DNA from: Methanobacteriaceae archaeon
GTDB lineage: Archaea > Methanobacteriota > Methanobacteria > Methanobacteriales > Methanobacteriaceae
Direction of reading: 5' to 3'
Assembly (NCBI GenBank): GCA_900766745.1
Contig: CAAFWR010000076.1
Location: 1 to 5,448, forward strand
Length of the DNA stretch: 5,448 bases
Below the pieces are notes generated by a model. It did no database searches. It was given only the letters and a program-made list of their open reading frames with translations, and was not told where the DNA came from. Numbering within the stretch: the first letter of the stretch is position 1; every line of letters starts with the position of its first letter. A program made the position numbers and the translations under genes. Shown piece by piece: positions 1 through 4,726 of the stretch.

Positions 1-21
1 TACACGACGCTCTTCCGATCT
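1..21. other. Sequencing adapter remnant (left end)
   Basis: These 21 bases match the 3' portion of the Illumina TruSeq read-1 adapter, ending in CTCTTCCGATCT. The last 21 bases of the window are their exact reverse complement. They are library sequence, not biology, and genuine insert begins at about base 22. Any open reading frame or terminal-repeat call that includes these bases should be trimmed. Confidence 0.97.
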
Positions 22-75
22 AATGCGACCAAGAAAAAAATCGAGGTCACTAAGTTTGAAATTGGAGGTGCTTAA
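22..75 (+). CDS. C-terminal tail of an upstream gene (5' truncated)
   Basis: From the first insert base, the frame starting at 22 is open and encodes about 17 residues, NATKKKIEVTKFEIGGA, ending at TAA 73-75. That stop lies one base before the ATG of the next gene, and the next gene's Shine-Dalgarno sequence sits inside this tail. This is the same tight packing seen throughout the window, which is why I read it as a real gene end and not as leader DNA. The fragment is too short to assign a product. The frame is supported mainly by the position of its stop, so confidence is moderate. Confidence 0.55.
   Translation, partial: NATKKKIEVTKFEIGGA
64..69 (+). promoter_or_regulatory. Ribosome binding site fixing the resolvase start
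   Basis: GGAGGT lies seven bases before the ATG at 77. It selects that ATG over the upstream in-frame ATG at 23, which falls one base after the adapter junction and has no ribosome binding site of its own. Confidence 0.85.
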
Positions 76-76
76 T

Positions 77-571
77 ATGGCTTTCATTGGAATTGACCCA
101 GGAAATATAGAGAGTGCATATGTAGTTGTTGCAGATGATTTAAGCGAAGTCCTAGAAAAAGGAAAAGTTGAAAATCATGAATTGATGAAATTACTTACTC
201 GTTTCAAGTTAACATACGATATTCGATATGTAGCTATTGAAATGATTGCTTCTTATGGTATGGCAGTTGGTGCATCTGTATTTGATACGTGTGTATGGAT
301 AGGGAGATTTAAAGAGCATTGTTTGAAACTTTTATGGGAAGTGGAGTTTGTATATAGGAAAGAAGAAAAAATGCTTCTATGCAACTCTATGAAAGCAAAA
401 GACAGTAATATTATTCAAGCTCTGATTGATTTGTTTGCTAAAGATACTCCAAACAAAGGAAAAGGAACAAAAAAAGAGCCAGGATATTTCTACGGATTTA
501 AAAAAGATATATGGCAAGCAATGGCAGTTGCCTATGTTTTTCATACAAAGTACATAGGCACGGAATGTTAG
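77..571 (+). CDS. RuvC-like Holliday junction resolvase (phage type)
   Basis: The 164-aa product looks like a phage RuvC-family resolvase, a metal-dependent nuclease of the RNase H fold that cuts four-way junctions made during recombination and replication. Seen in the sequence: an N-terminal first strand with GIDPG (Asp7), a second acidic position in VAIEM (Glu55) followed by the glycine/alanine-rich SYGMAVGASVFDT segment, KAKDSNIIQALIDLF at 107-120, and a C-terminal FKKDIWQAMAVAYVF helix (Asp144). These correspond to the acidic active-site positions known for RuvC relatives; assigning Asp7, Glu55 and Asp144 is my alignment by eye. Length fits small phage RuvC proteins. The ATG at 77 has a GGAGGT seven bases upstream, so an 18-residue longer reading from base 23 is rejected. 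It probably resolves branched phage DNA before packaging. A broader RNase H-like nuclease role cannot be excluded. Confidence 0.8.
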   Translation: MAFIGIDPGNIESAYVVVADDLSEVLEKGKVENHELMKLLTRFKLTYDIRYVAIEMIASYGMAVGASVFDTCVWIGRFKEHCLKLLWEVEFVYRKEEKMLLCNSMKAKDSNIIQALIDLFAKDTPNKGKGTKKEPGYFYGFKKDIWQAMAVAYVFHTKYIGTEC

Positions 572-583
572 AAGGTGTGAAGA

Positions 584-970
584 GTGAAAGATGCATTAGA
601 GCTAAAAGATTATCGTGAAAAATTCAAACGATATTACGGATTAGATTTTAGCAAAGATTATCATATTCATCATATTGACTTAAACCATTCAAACAACGAT
701 ATAGAAAACTTGATGATAGTTCCAAAAGAACTTCATGAAGTATATCACGAATGTCTAGTAAACGTGCAAATGTTGACAGAAGGAAAAGGCACATCAAGAT
801 CATTTGAATTTGATGTAAAACCTATAGGTAATATTTCAGGCTATCAAAACTTTGCTTTCGCAAATCTACTTAGATTTATGAAAGTGCTAGAGGAAATGAA
901 TAATTGGTACGATTACAAACTTTATCTAGAAGGAAAAATGCCAAATTATCATGGAATTACATTACATTAA
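584..970 (+). CDS. Small HNH-motif protein without zinc cysteines
   Basis: This 128-aa protein starts with GTG at 584, eight bases after a GAAGG ribosome binding site and 12 bases after the resolvase stop. No in-frame ATG lies nearby. Its core resembles the beta-beta-alpha metal finger of HNH nucleases: HIHHIDLNHSNNDIENL at 27-43, followed by His51 and His55 on a predicted helix (KELHEVYH). His29/His30, the Asn37-Asn38 pair and His51 are the expected HNH positions. There are no CxxC pairs, so it would be of the zinc-free kind found in phage HNH enzymes. Residues 60-128 match no domain I recognise. Known HNH proteins cut or nick DNA as homing, restriction or packaging-associated nucleases. The motif looks intact, but substrate and role are inferred only at the level of probable DNA nicking or cleavage. 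Confidence 0.65.
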   Translation: MKDALELKDYREKFKRYYGLDFSKDYHIHHIDLNHSNNDIENLMIVPKELHEVYHECLVNVQMLTEGKGTSRSFEFDVKPIGNISGYQNFAFANLLRFMKVLEEMNNWYDYKLYLEGKMPNYHGITLH

Positions 971-975
971 AGGAG
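970..975 (+). promoter_or_regulatory. Ribosome binding site fixing the initiator start
   Basis: AAGGAG overlaps the final base of the preceding TAA stop and lies six bases before the ATG at 982. It argues against starting the initiator at the in-frame ATG at 904, which lies inside the HNH gene and would add 26 residues of out-of-frame sequence. Confidence 0.85.
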
Positions 976-981
976 AATGGT

Positions 982-1719
982 ATGTCAGTGATTAGAGTAA
1001 ATAATACTAAAGGCTTTACAGTGATGAGCAATTATCACTTTCAAGATAAAGAAATCTCACTAAAAGCAAAAGGACTTCTTGGCTTGATGCTTTCTTTACC
1101 TAGCGATTGGGATTATTCGATAAACGGATTAGTTGCAATCGTAAAGGAAAATAAAGCAGCGGTTCAATCCGCACTTAAAGAACTTGAAGAACATAAGTAT
1201 TTAAAACGTACAAGAGTTCAAGACGAAACAGGAAGATTTGATTATGTCTACGATATTTACGAGAAACCGTATGATAAATTACCGTGGACGGAAAATCGGC
1301 GCACGGATATTCAATGCACGGAAAATCGGTGCACTGAAAATCAACCACAAATAAATACTAATAAACAAAGTACTAATAAACAAAATACTAAAGAATTAAA
1401 TACTAATAATTCTTTAGGTGAAAAAGGCAAAAAAGAAACAGTTAATTCTGTTATTGCAGAGTATACAGAAAACAAAGATTTGCAAGATGCTTTGCATGGT
1501 TTTGTTGAAATGAGAAATAAAGCAAGAAAGCCTTTGACTGCTAGAGCTATGAAGTTGTCTTTAAATAAATTAACTGAATTAGCATTAGATGATGTTACCA
1601 AGATTGCTATTGTAAATCAGAGCATTGTACATAGCTGGTTAACATTCTACAAATTGCAGAACAATAACAATGGCGGTCAAAGACAATTGACGAGAAAAGA
1701 AATGGGGTATGCATTTTGA
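982..1719 (+). CDS. Winged-helix replication initiator (DnaD/phage replisome-organizer-like)
   Basis: The 245-aa product begins MSVIRVNNTKGFTVMSN and continues into a winged-helix domain at about residues 10-95. The FQDKEISLKAKGLLGLMLSLP helix, WDYSINGL and the ALKELEEHKYLKR recognition region are typical of replication proteins in Firmicutes phages and integrative elements. Residues 102-145 form a low-complexity linker: first four five-residue repeats (TENR, TDIQ, TENR, TENQ cores), then an Asn/Thr/Lys-rich stretch. Residues 155-226 form a conserved-looking helical C-terminal domain (DALHGFVEMRNKARKPLT...IVNQSIVHSWLTFY), probably for oligomerisation or partner contact. The protein likely binds the origin and recruits the loader encoded next, whose start codon overlaps this stop. 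The linker-coding DNA is strikingly repetitive and may itself be the origin. The family call is fairly secure; the precise name is not. Confidence 0.75.
   Translation: MSVIRVNNTKGFTVMSNYHFQDKEISLKAKGLLGLMLSLPSDWDYSINGLVAIVKENKAAVQSALKELEEHKYLKRTRVQDETGRFDYVYDIYEKPYDKLPWTENRRTDIQCTENRCTENQPQINTNKQSTNKQNTKELNTNNSLGEKGKKETVNSVIAEYTENKDLQDALHGFVEMRNKARKPLTARAMKLSLNKLTELALDDVTKIAIVNQSIVHSWLTFYKLQNNNNGGQRQLTRKEMGYAF
1286..1345 (+). repeat. Four tandem 15-bp iteron-like repeats
   Basis: Four abutting 15-base units lie at 1286-1300 (GGACGGAAAATCGGC), 1301-1315 (GCACGGATATTCAAT), 1316-1330 (GCACGGAAAATCGGT) and 1331-1345 (GCACTGAAAATCAAC). The first and third differ at two positions; the second and fourth are more diverged. 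The period of 15 equals five codons, so they also encode a repeated pentapeptide in the initiator linker. Position inside an initiator gene and just before AT-rich repeats suggests binding sites for the initiator, as known for the iterons in the lambda O gene. That function is inference. Confidence 0.75.
1356..1410 (+). repeat. AT-rich 15-bp tandem repeats beside the iterons
   Basis: Units beginning TACTAA start at 1356, 1371, 1386 and 1401. The first two (TACTAATAAACAAA plus one variable base) are nearly identical and the last two are degenerate. The stretch is almost entirely A and T and encodes the Asn/Thr/Lys-rich linker. Next to iterons, such DNA commonly serves as the unwinding element of an origin; here that is an inference from position and composition. 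Confidence 0.65.
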
Positions 1720-2294
1720 CATTAGAAGAAACTGAAAGAATCTTACAGGTGCTAAGAATCAATTATCCTATGAGCTACAAAAACATGACTCAAGAAGATA
1801 CACAAGCCTATTTAAAGCTTTGGCAAGTGTCTTTTAAGGATTATGAATACTTGGTTGTAGCAAATGCAGTTAATCAAATCATTCAAAGTGATACAAGAGA
1901 GTTTGCTCCAAATGTAGCGCAAGTAAAAACACGAATCAGTAAAACTGCTATTGGAAAAACTAAAGAGTGTGGAGAGGCTTGGGAAATCGTTTTAAGGAAC
2001 GCTAAGTGCGACCCTCATACTAGTAAGGTCAACTACGATAAACTGCCTAGAAACATTCAGAAAGCACTCGGAGGAAGCTATCTGTTAAGAGATATTGCGT
2101 GGAGTAATAAAAAAGACTTGCAATACTATCGAGATAGATTTTTACAAGCTTATAAAGAGATTTGTGAAGAAGAAGTACAGTTATTAAATTCAGGTCAAAT
2201 CAGTTTGGAAATGTATCAACAACACGATCAATTGCCTGCACCTCCAAAAAAGGAGGAAGGTATGAAGATGTTGGGAGATTTGATGAACGGATAA
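1716..2294 (+). CDS. Phage replicative helicase loader (G39P-like)
   Basis: The 192-aa protein starts with TTG at 1716, overlapping the initiator's TGA stop (TTGA) with GGGG at 1704-1707 as ribosome binding site, so translation is probably coupled. The first in-frame ATG (residue 19) would remove the conserved-looking opening helix. The N-terminal half (EETERILQVLRINYPMSYKN... YLKLWQVSFKDYEYLVVANAVNQII... FAPNVAQVKTRI, residues 4-74) resembles the G39P helicase-loader/inhibitor family known from SPP1. The middle (GEAWEIVLRNA at 86-96, LPRNIQKALGG at 110-120, LLRDIAWSN at 123-131, RFLQAYKEI at 141-149) is the usual continuation in Firmicutes phages. It has no P-loop, so it is not a DnaC/DnaI-type ATPase. 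It should bridge initiator and host DnaB/DnaC-type helicase, since no phage helicase gene is visible here. The C-terminal MKMLGDLMNG may be the helicase-contact tail. Confidence 0.72.
   Translation: MTLEETERILQVLRINYPMSYKNMTQEDTQAYLKLWQVSFKDYEYLVVANAVNQIIQSDTREFAPNVAQVKTRISKTAIGKTKECGEAWEIVLRNAKCDPHTSKVNYDKLPRNIQKALGGSYLLRDIAWSNKKDLQYYRDRFLQAYKEICEEEVQLLNSGQISLEMYQQHDQLPAPPKKEEGMKMLGDLMNG
2241..2256 (+). other. CCTCC-A6-GGAGG hairpin with internal ribosome-binding-site-like sequence
   Basis: CCTCC (2241-2245) and GGAGG (2252-2256) are separated by six A residues and could pair as a five-base stem. The right arm is a near-perfect Shine-Dalgarno sequence, five bases before an in-frame ATG at 2262 that would give only MKMLGDLMNG. 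This may be chance codon use (PPKKEEG) or a self-masked internal ribosome binding site. The structure is visible; a function is not shown. Confidence 0.35.
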
Positions 2295-2312
2295 AAAGAG
2301 GAGGGGTAGCAA

Positions 2313-2957
2313 GTGCAATATTATATGTTGGATAAAAACGATATATCAGTTGTACGAGGAATCGTAAACACCAAAGATGTAATGAGGGAATTGGGCATTA
2401 CAAACGCTCAATTCCATAAGATGTTGAGAAACGAGGAAACCTACAAAGAATGTATTCTTCTTCCTGTTGAAACTGATAATGAAGAAAGAAGAAAAGTAAC
2501 AAGTGAAGATGACGAGCAATTCCAACTGATTGGCGAAAGTAAAACAGGAATCAGATATTACATTACAAGTTATTTAAGAGTTGTTTCTGTTGATCTAAAA
2601 GGAAATCAAAAGGAAATGAAGGCTAAAAAGGAAACGGAATCAATATACAGAGTTGCAGTGAACTTTAAAGAAGGCAGAAGATACTTGAACGTATTATTTG
2701 AAGCCTACAAAGCTTTTGTTGGGGAAATAGAAAAGAATGATTCTATCGTTTGGGACGGAGAAATGAAAATTGAAAACCTAAGAGTTATCAAATTAGCTCA
2801 GACTCAAGGGTTAAGAAACAAGAAGAAAGTAAGAATAGGCGATACAGTCTATAGCTCAATTGCCGAGTGTGCTAGAAAGAATTTCATTTCTAGATCACAT
2901 ATGTATCAGATGATAGAAGGAATCGTACCTAATTCAATAGGTGTTGAATTTGTATAA
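2313..2957 (+). CDS. Probable degenerate HNH homing-endonuclease-like DNA-binding protein (NUMOD-type)
   Basis: The 214-aa product starts with GTG at 2313, eight bases after GAGGAGG. I see three parts. Residues 18-40 (VNTKDVMRELGITNAQFHKMLRN) look like a helix-turn-helix. Residues 79-158 follow the layout of a NUMOD4 plus HNH homing nuclease: YYITSYLRVVSVD matches the usual 'Y.vSn.GrVrS' strand, YRVAVNFKEGRRYLNVLFEAYKAFVG the 'gY..V.l...gk...vHrlVa.aF' segment, and IVWDGE..IENLRVI the 'VNHiDgnk.NN.ieNL' core. Both expected histidines are missing (positions around 126 and 147 are not His) and the core is shortened, so DNA cleavage is unlikely. Residues 180-213 (YSSIAECARKNFISRSHMYQMIEG...GVEF) resemble a NUMOD1/IENR1 DNA-binding module. 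It sits between helicase loader and SSB, suggesting a domesticated DNA-binding role. The domain match is by eye. Confidence 0.5.
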   Translation: MQYYMLDKNDISVVRGIVNTKDVMRELGITNAQFHKMLRNEETYKECILLPVETDNEERRKVTSEDDEQFQLIGESKTGIRYYITSYLRVVSVDLKGNQKEMKAKKETESIYRVAVNFKEGRRYLNVLFEAYKAFVGEIEKNDSIVWDGEMKIENLRVIKLAQTQGLRNKKKVRIGDTVYSSIAECARKNFISRSHMYQMIEGIVPNSIGVEFV

Positions 2958-2972
2958 AGGAGTCAAAAAGAA

Positions 2973-3446
2973 ATGAATAGAGTAATTTTATCAGGTGAAA
3001 TCGGTAGCGATATTGTTTTAAAGAAAACAACTACAGGACAAAGCCTATGCAACTTCTCAATTGAAGTTAAAGAAAAAGGGAAGGACGGACAAGAACGTAA
3101 ATATTTCTTCGATTGCACTGCATGGGGAGAAAATGCAGAACATATTAATCAATATGGATTTAGAGGACAACACATTGCAGTTGATGGAAAGCTTCAAAAA
3201 AGCTCATACACGAACAAAGAGAATCAGAAGGTGTATAAGACTAGCGTGTATGTTATGGACGTAGAATTGGCTTTAAACAATGCCACAATGCCACAAACGC
3301 AAGCTTATCAACAAACGTGTCAACAAACGTATCAACAACCTCAACCGCAACAGATGCAGCAGCCACAAACAGTACCATTTACAAATCAAGTAAATTACCA
3401 ATCATATCCTACAAATGATGATTTGGGAGAGGGGATGCCATTCTAG
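2973..3446 (+). CDS. ssb: Single-stranded DNA-binding protein
   Basis: The 157-aa protein opens with MNRVILSGEIGSDIVLKKT and has an OB-fold over about residues 1-105 with the usual SSB landmarks: CNFSIEVKEK at 26-35, KYFFDCTAWGENAEHINQYGFRGQHIAVDGKLQ at 43-75, and KTSVYVMDVEL at 89-99. A Gln/Pro-rich linker spans 108-135. The C-terminus is acidic and ends DDLGEGMPF, a variant of the DDDLPF-type tip that recruits partner proteins. It would coat and protect single strands at the phage fork and in recombination intermediates. ATG 2973 lies 10 bases after AAAGGAG (2956-2962), a slightly long but acceptable spacing. The stop TAG abuts the ATG of the next small gene, so the two are probably translated together. 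Identification is secure. Confidence 0.95.
   Translation: MNRVILSGEIGSDIVLKKTTTGQSLCNFSIEVKEKGKDGQERKYFFDCTAWGENAEHINQYGFRGQHIAVDGKLQKSSYTNKENQKVYKTSVYVMDVELALNNATMPQTQAYQQTCQQTYQQPQPQQMQQPQTVPFTNQVNYQSYPTNDDLGEGMPF
3308..3343 (+). repeat. 12-bp repeats in the SSB linker-coding region
   Basis: Units starting TCAACAA occur at 3308, 3320 and 3332. The first two (TCAACAAACGTG and TCAACAAACGTA) differ by one base and the third is diverged. They encode the Gln-rich part of the SSB linker (QQTCQQTYQQP). Slippage-driven linker expansion is the simplest explanation; no binding-site role is implied. Confidence 0.6.
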
Positions 3447-3659
3447 ATGATTGCGAAAAGATATGATGATGAACTTATGTACAGTGTTCAAAGATGTGAT
3501 GATAGTTCTAACAAATACAAATACTGTACAAGTGATGGAAAACTAGCTTTTAAAAAGCCTGGAAAAGACTTTCTAGGGGTAACAAAGCAGAACTACAAGA
3601 ATGTTTATGTCATCAATGGAGAAATTTACATTGGAGAGTATGTTGGGAATGGTGAATAA
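3447..3659 (+). CDS. Hypothetical 70-aa protein between SSB and methyltransferase
   Basis: I do not recognise this protein. Its ATG immediately follows the SSB stop (TAGATG), its own TAA is immediately followed by the methyltransferase ATG, and a GAGAGGGG ribosome binding site at 3427-3434 lies 12 bases upstream. This stop-start packing on both sides supports a real gene despite its size. The sequence is polar and tyrosine-rich with strand-like alternation (YDDELMYSVQRCDD, YKYCTSDGKLAF, YKNVYVINGEIYIGEYVG), suggesting a small beta-rich domain. It has two cysteines (17 and 27), not arranged as a zinc site, and no signal peptide or membrane segment. A regulatory or host-interaction role would be a guess from location only. 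Confidence 0.7.
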   Translation: MIAKRYDDELMYSVQRCDDSSNKYKYCTSDGKLAFKKPGKDFLGVTKQNYKNVYVINGEIYIGEYVGNGE

Positions 3660-4373
3660 ATGGAAAAACAGATAAATCTCACGGGGGGGGTTATCTATAA
3701 TCAAGATTGTTTAAAAGGACTAAAAGAAATTAAAGACAATCAATTTGATGTTGCGATTACATCCCCTCCATATAACAGGGTAAGAAATGATAAGTACGCT
3801 CATTATGATGATGTTAAAAACAATTATTACAAGATGATCGTTGATGTAACGAACGAGTTATTAAGAGTGTGCAAGAAAGATGTAATCGTGAATATTCAAG
3901 CAACATATTTCAACAAAAAAGATGTTTATAAATACATTGGATATTTCGCAGATAAGTTAAAAGGAATTGTAATTTGGGAGAAAACAAACCCTCAACCAAG
4001 TATCAACAAGATTAAGGATGAGAACGGAAACATACTTACATCAGTATGTAATGCAGTTGAATATTTCTTTGTTTTAAATGAACAGGCAGAGGAGTTTAGA
4101 GCTTATGGGTCAATCAAAAACATTGTGCATAGCTCAGTTAATGAAAAACACTTTAAAGGACATGGAGCAATTATGAAATATGAAATTGCCGATTGGTTTG
4201 TTAAAAATTTCAGTGTTAAGGGAGATACGATTGTTGACCCGTTCTTAGGAACAGGAACAACCGCTATCGCATCAGAACTTAATAAAAGAAAATATGTTGG
4301 ATATGAAATATCTAAAGAATATTGTCAAATTGCAAAGAAAAGAATTGCAATAGAAACAAGTACATTATTTTAA
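3660..4373 (+). CDS. Beta-class site-specific DNA methyltransferase (orphan, N4-C or N6-A)
   Basis: The 237-aa enzyme transfers a methyl group from S-adenosylmethionine to an exocyclic base nitrogen in DNA. The catalytic motif TSPPY lies at 34-38, preceded by VIYNQDCLKGLKEI...FDVAI. The SAM-binding motif DPFLGTGTT comes late, at 193-201, followed by YVGYEISKEYC at 212-222. Catalytic-before-SAM order is the beta class. SPPY is common in N4-cytosine enzymes but does not exclude N6-adenine. The region between (about 40-175) holds the target-recognition part, short as in phage orphan enzymes. The ATG directly follows the preceding stop, with a weak GGTGA just upstream. Codons 8-11 contain a run of eight G, and gain or loss of one G would truncate the protein at once. 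The C-terminus TSTLF resembles that of the next protein. Likely roles are protection from host restriction or epigenetic control of phage genes. Confidence 0.88.
   Translation: MEKQINLTGGVIYNQDCLKGLKEIKDNQFDVAITSPPYNRVRNDKYAHYDDVKNNYYKMIVDVTNELLRVCKKDVIVNIQATYFNKKDVYKYIGYFADKLKGIVIWEKTNPQPSINKIKDENGNILTSVCNAVEYFFVLNEQAEEFRAYGSIKNIVHSSVNEKHFKGHGAIMKYEIADWFVKNFSVKGDTIVDPFLGTGTTAIASELNKRKYVGYEISKEYCQIAKKRIAIETSTLF
3683..3690 (+). repeat. Poly-G tract (G8) at the start of the methyltransferase
   Basis: Eight consecutive G occupy the end of codon 8 to the start of codon 11 in an otherwise AT-rich sequence. In frame, they read Thr-Gly-Gly-Val. With nine G, the frame would end at TAA 3698-3700; with seven, at TAA 3712-3714. 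Long G runs in methyltransferase genes are a known substrate for slipped-strand phase variation, so this is a candidate on/off switch. It is also a site prone to sequencing error. Confidence 0.7.
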
Positions 4374-4400
4374 GGAGTGCACGAAATGATATATGGATAA
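4372..4400 (+). promoter_or_regulatory. Ribosome binding site with four-codon leader ORF
   Basis: AAGGAG (4372-4377) overlaps the methyltransferase stop and is ideally spaced, eight bases, from an ATG at 4386. That ATG opens only a four-codon frame (M-I-Y-G, stop 4398-4400), which overlaps the true ATG at 4393 in another frame. The 106-aa gene is thus 15 bases from its ribosome binding site and may depend on termination-reinitiation. A one-base sequencing error here is an alternative. Confidence 0.45.
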
Positions 4401-4713
4401 TGTTTACGGAAGATTTGCTTCATTCTTTAAAAACTACGAATTAAAAGAAGCGGACAAATACATTAAGCGTGTGTTTCCAAATGCTGAGTTTTATTTAGAT
4501 TACGAGCACGCACTAGTCTTTGAAAGAATAGGCGAAGATGAAGAAATTGATCTTGATTATCATACAGTGATAAACGGAGTTGCTTATGATGGGACGTTCA
4601 CAAGCAATTATAACGAGTTAGTTAAATATTTTGATGAATCAGATTATGAGAAAAAGAAATCAAAAGTATTTACGTGCAATGGTAAAAAGTATGAACAAGA
4701 AACGTTGTTTTAA
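4393..4713 (+). CDS. Acidic aromatic-rich 106-aa protein with C-terminal QETLF motif
   Basis: I do not recognise the family. The protein carries 22 Asp/Glu against 14 Lys/Arg, including an acidic patch EDEEIDLD at 48-55, and about one residue in five is Phe or Tyr. It has one Cys and no membrane segment. Its last five residues are QETLF (102-106), which fits the QxxLF form of the bacterial sliding-clamp-binding motif (consensus QL[S/D]LF) in an exposed terminal position. This suggests, by inference, a protein that docks on the host DnaN clamp to aid replication or to inhibit it, as some phage proteins do. A DNA-mimic, anti-restriction role is an alternative reading of the acidity. The ATG at 4393 is the only in-frame start but is unusually far from its ribosome binding site. 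Its neighbours are a methyltransferase and an HNH nuclease. Confidence 0.75.
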   Translation: MDNVYGRFASFFKNYELKEADKYIKRVFPNAEFYLDYEHALVFERIGEDEEIDLDYHTVINGVAYDGTFTSNYNELVKYFDESDYEKKKSKVFTCNGKKYEQETLF

Positions 4714-4726
4714 ATAGGAGTAAAGA

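Larger units (their letters stand above)
1286..1410. other. Candidate replication origin inside the initiator gene
   Basis: This region combines four phased 15-bp iteron-like repeats (1286-1345) with an adjacent AT-rich repeat tract (1356-1410), both inside the gene for the probable origin-binding protein. Lambda and its relatives carry their origin in this arrangement. No DnaA box was relied on for the call. The alternative is that the DNA repeats merely reflect expansion of a flexible protein linker. Confidence 0.5.

Noticed and set aside
23..76. N-terminal extension of the resolvase from ATG 23
   Set aside because: The extension has no ribosome binding site, starts one base past the adapter junction, and is replaced by a well-spaced GGAGGT before ATG 77. 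The DNA reads better as the tail of an upstream gene.
904..981. Longer initiator starting at ATG 904
   Set aside because: It would lie inside the HNH gene in another frame. AAGGAG before ATG 982 and the family-typical start MSVIRVNN decide against it.
1286..1410. CRISPR-like array
   Set aside because: The 15-bp repeats abut each other with no spacers and lie in frame within a protein-coding gene.
1341..1601. 86-aa reading frame on the minus strand
   Set aside because: It is antisense to the initiator, hydrophobic only because it mirrors the Asn/Lys-rich linker, and the sole sizeable minus-strand frame in an all-plus operon.
3061..3264. 67-aa plus-strand frame inside ssb
   Set aside because: It lies wholly within the secure SSB gene in another frame, and the product resembles no domain.
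3543..3558. GCTTTTAAAAAGC palindrome in the 70-aa gene as a terminator
   Set aside because: It lies inside coding sequence with almost no loop and no following T run, which is expected by chance in AT-rich DNA.
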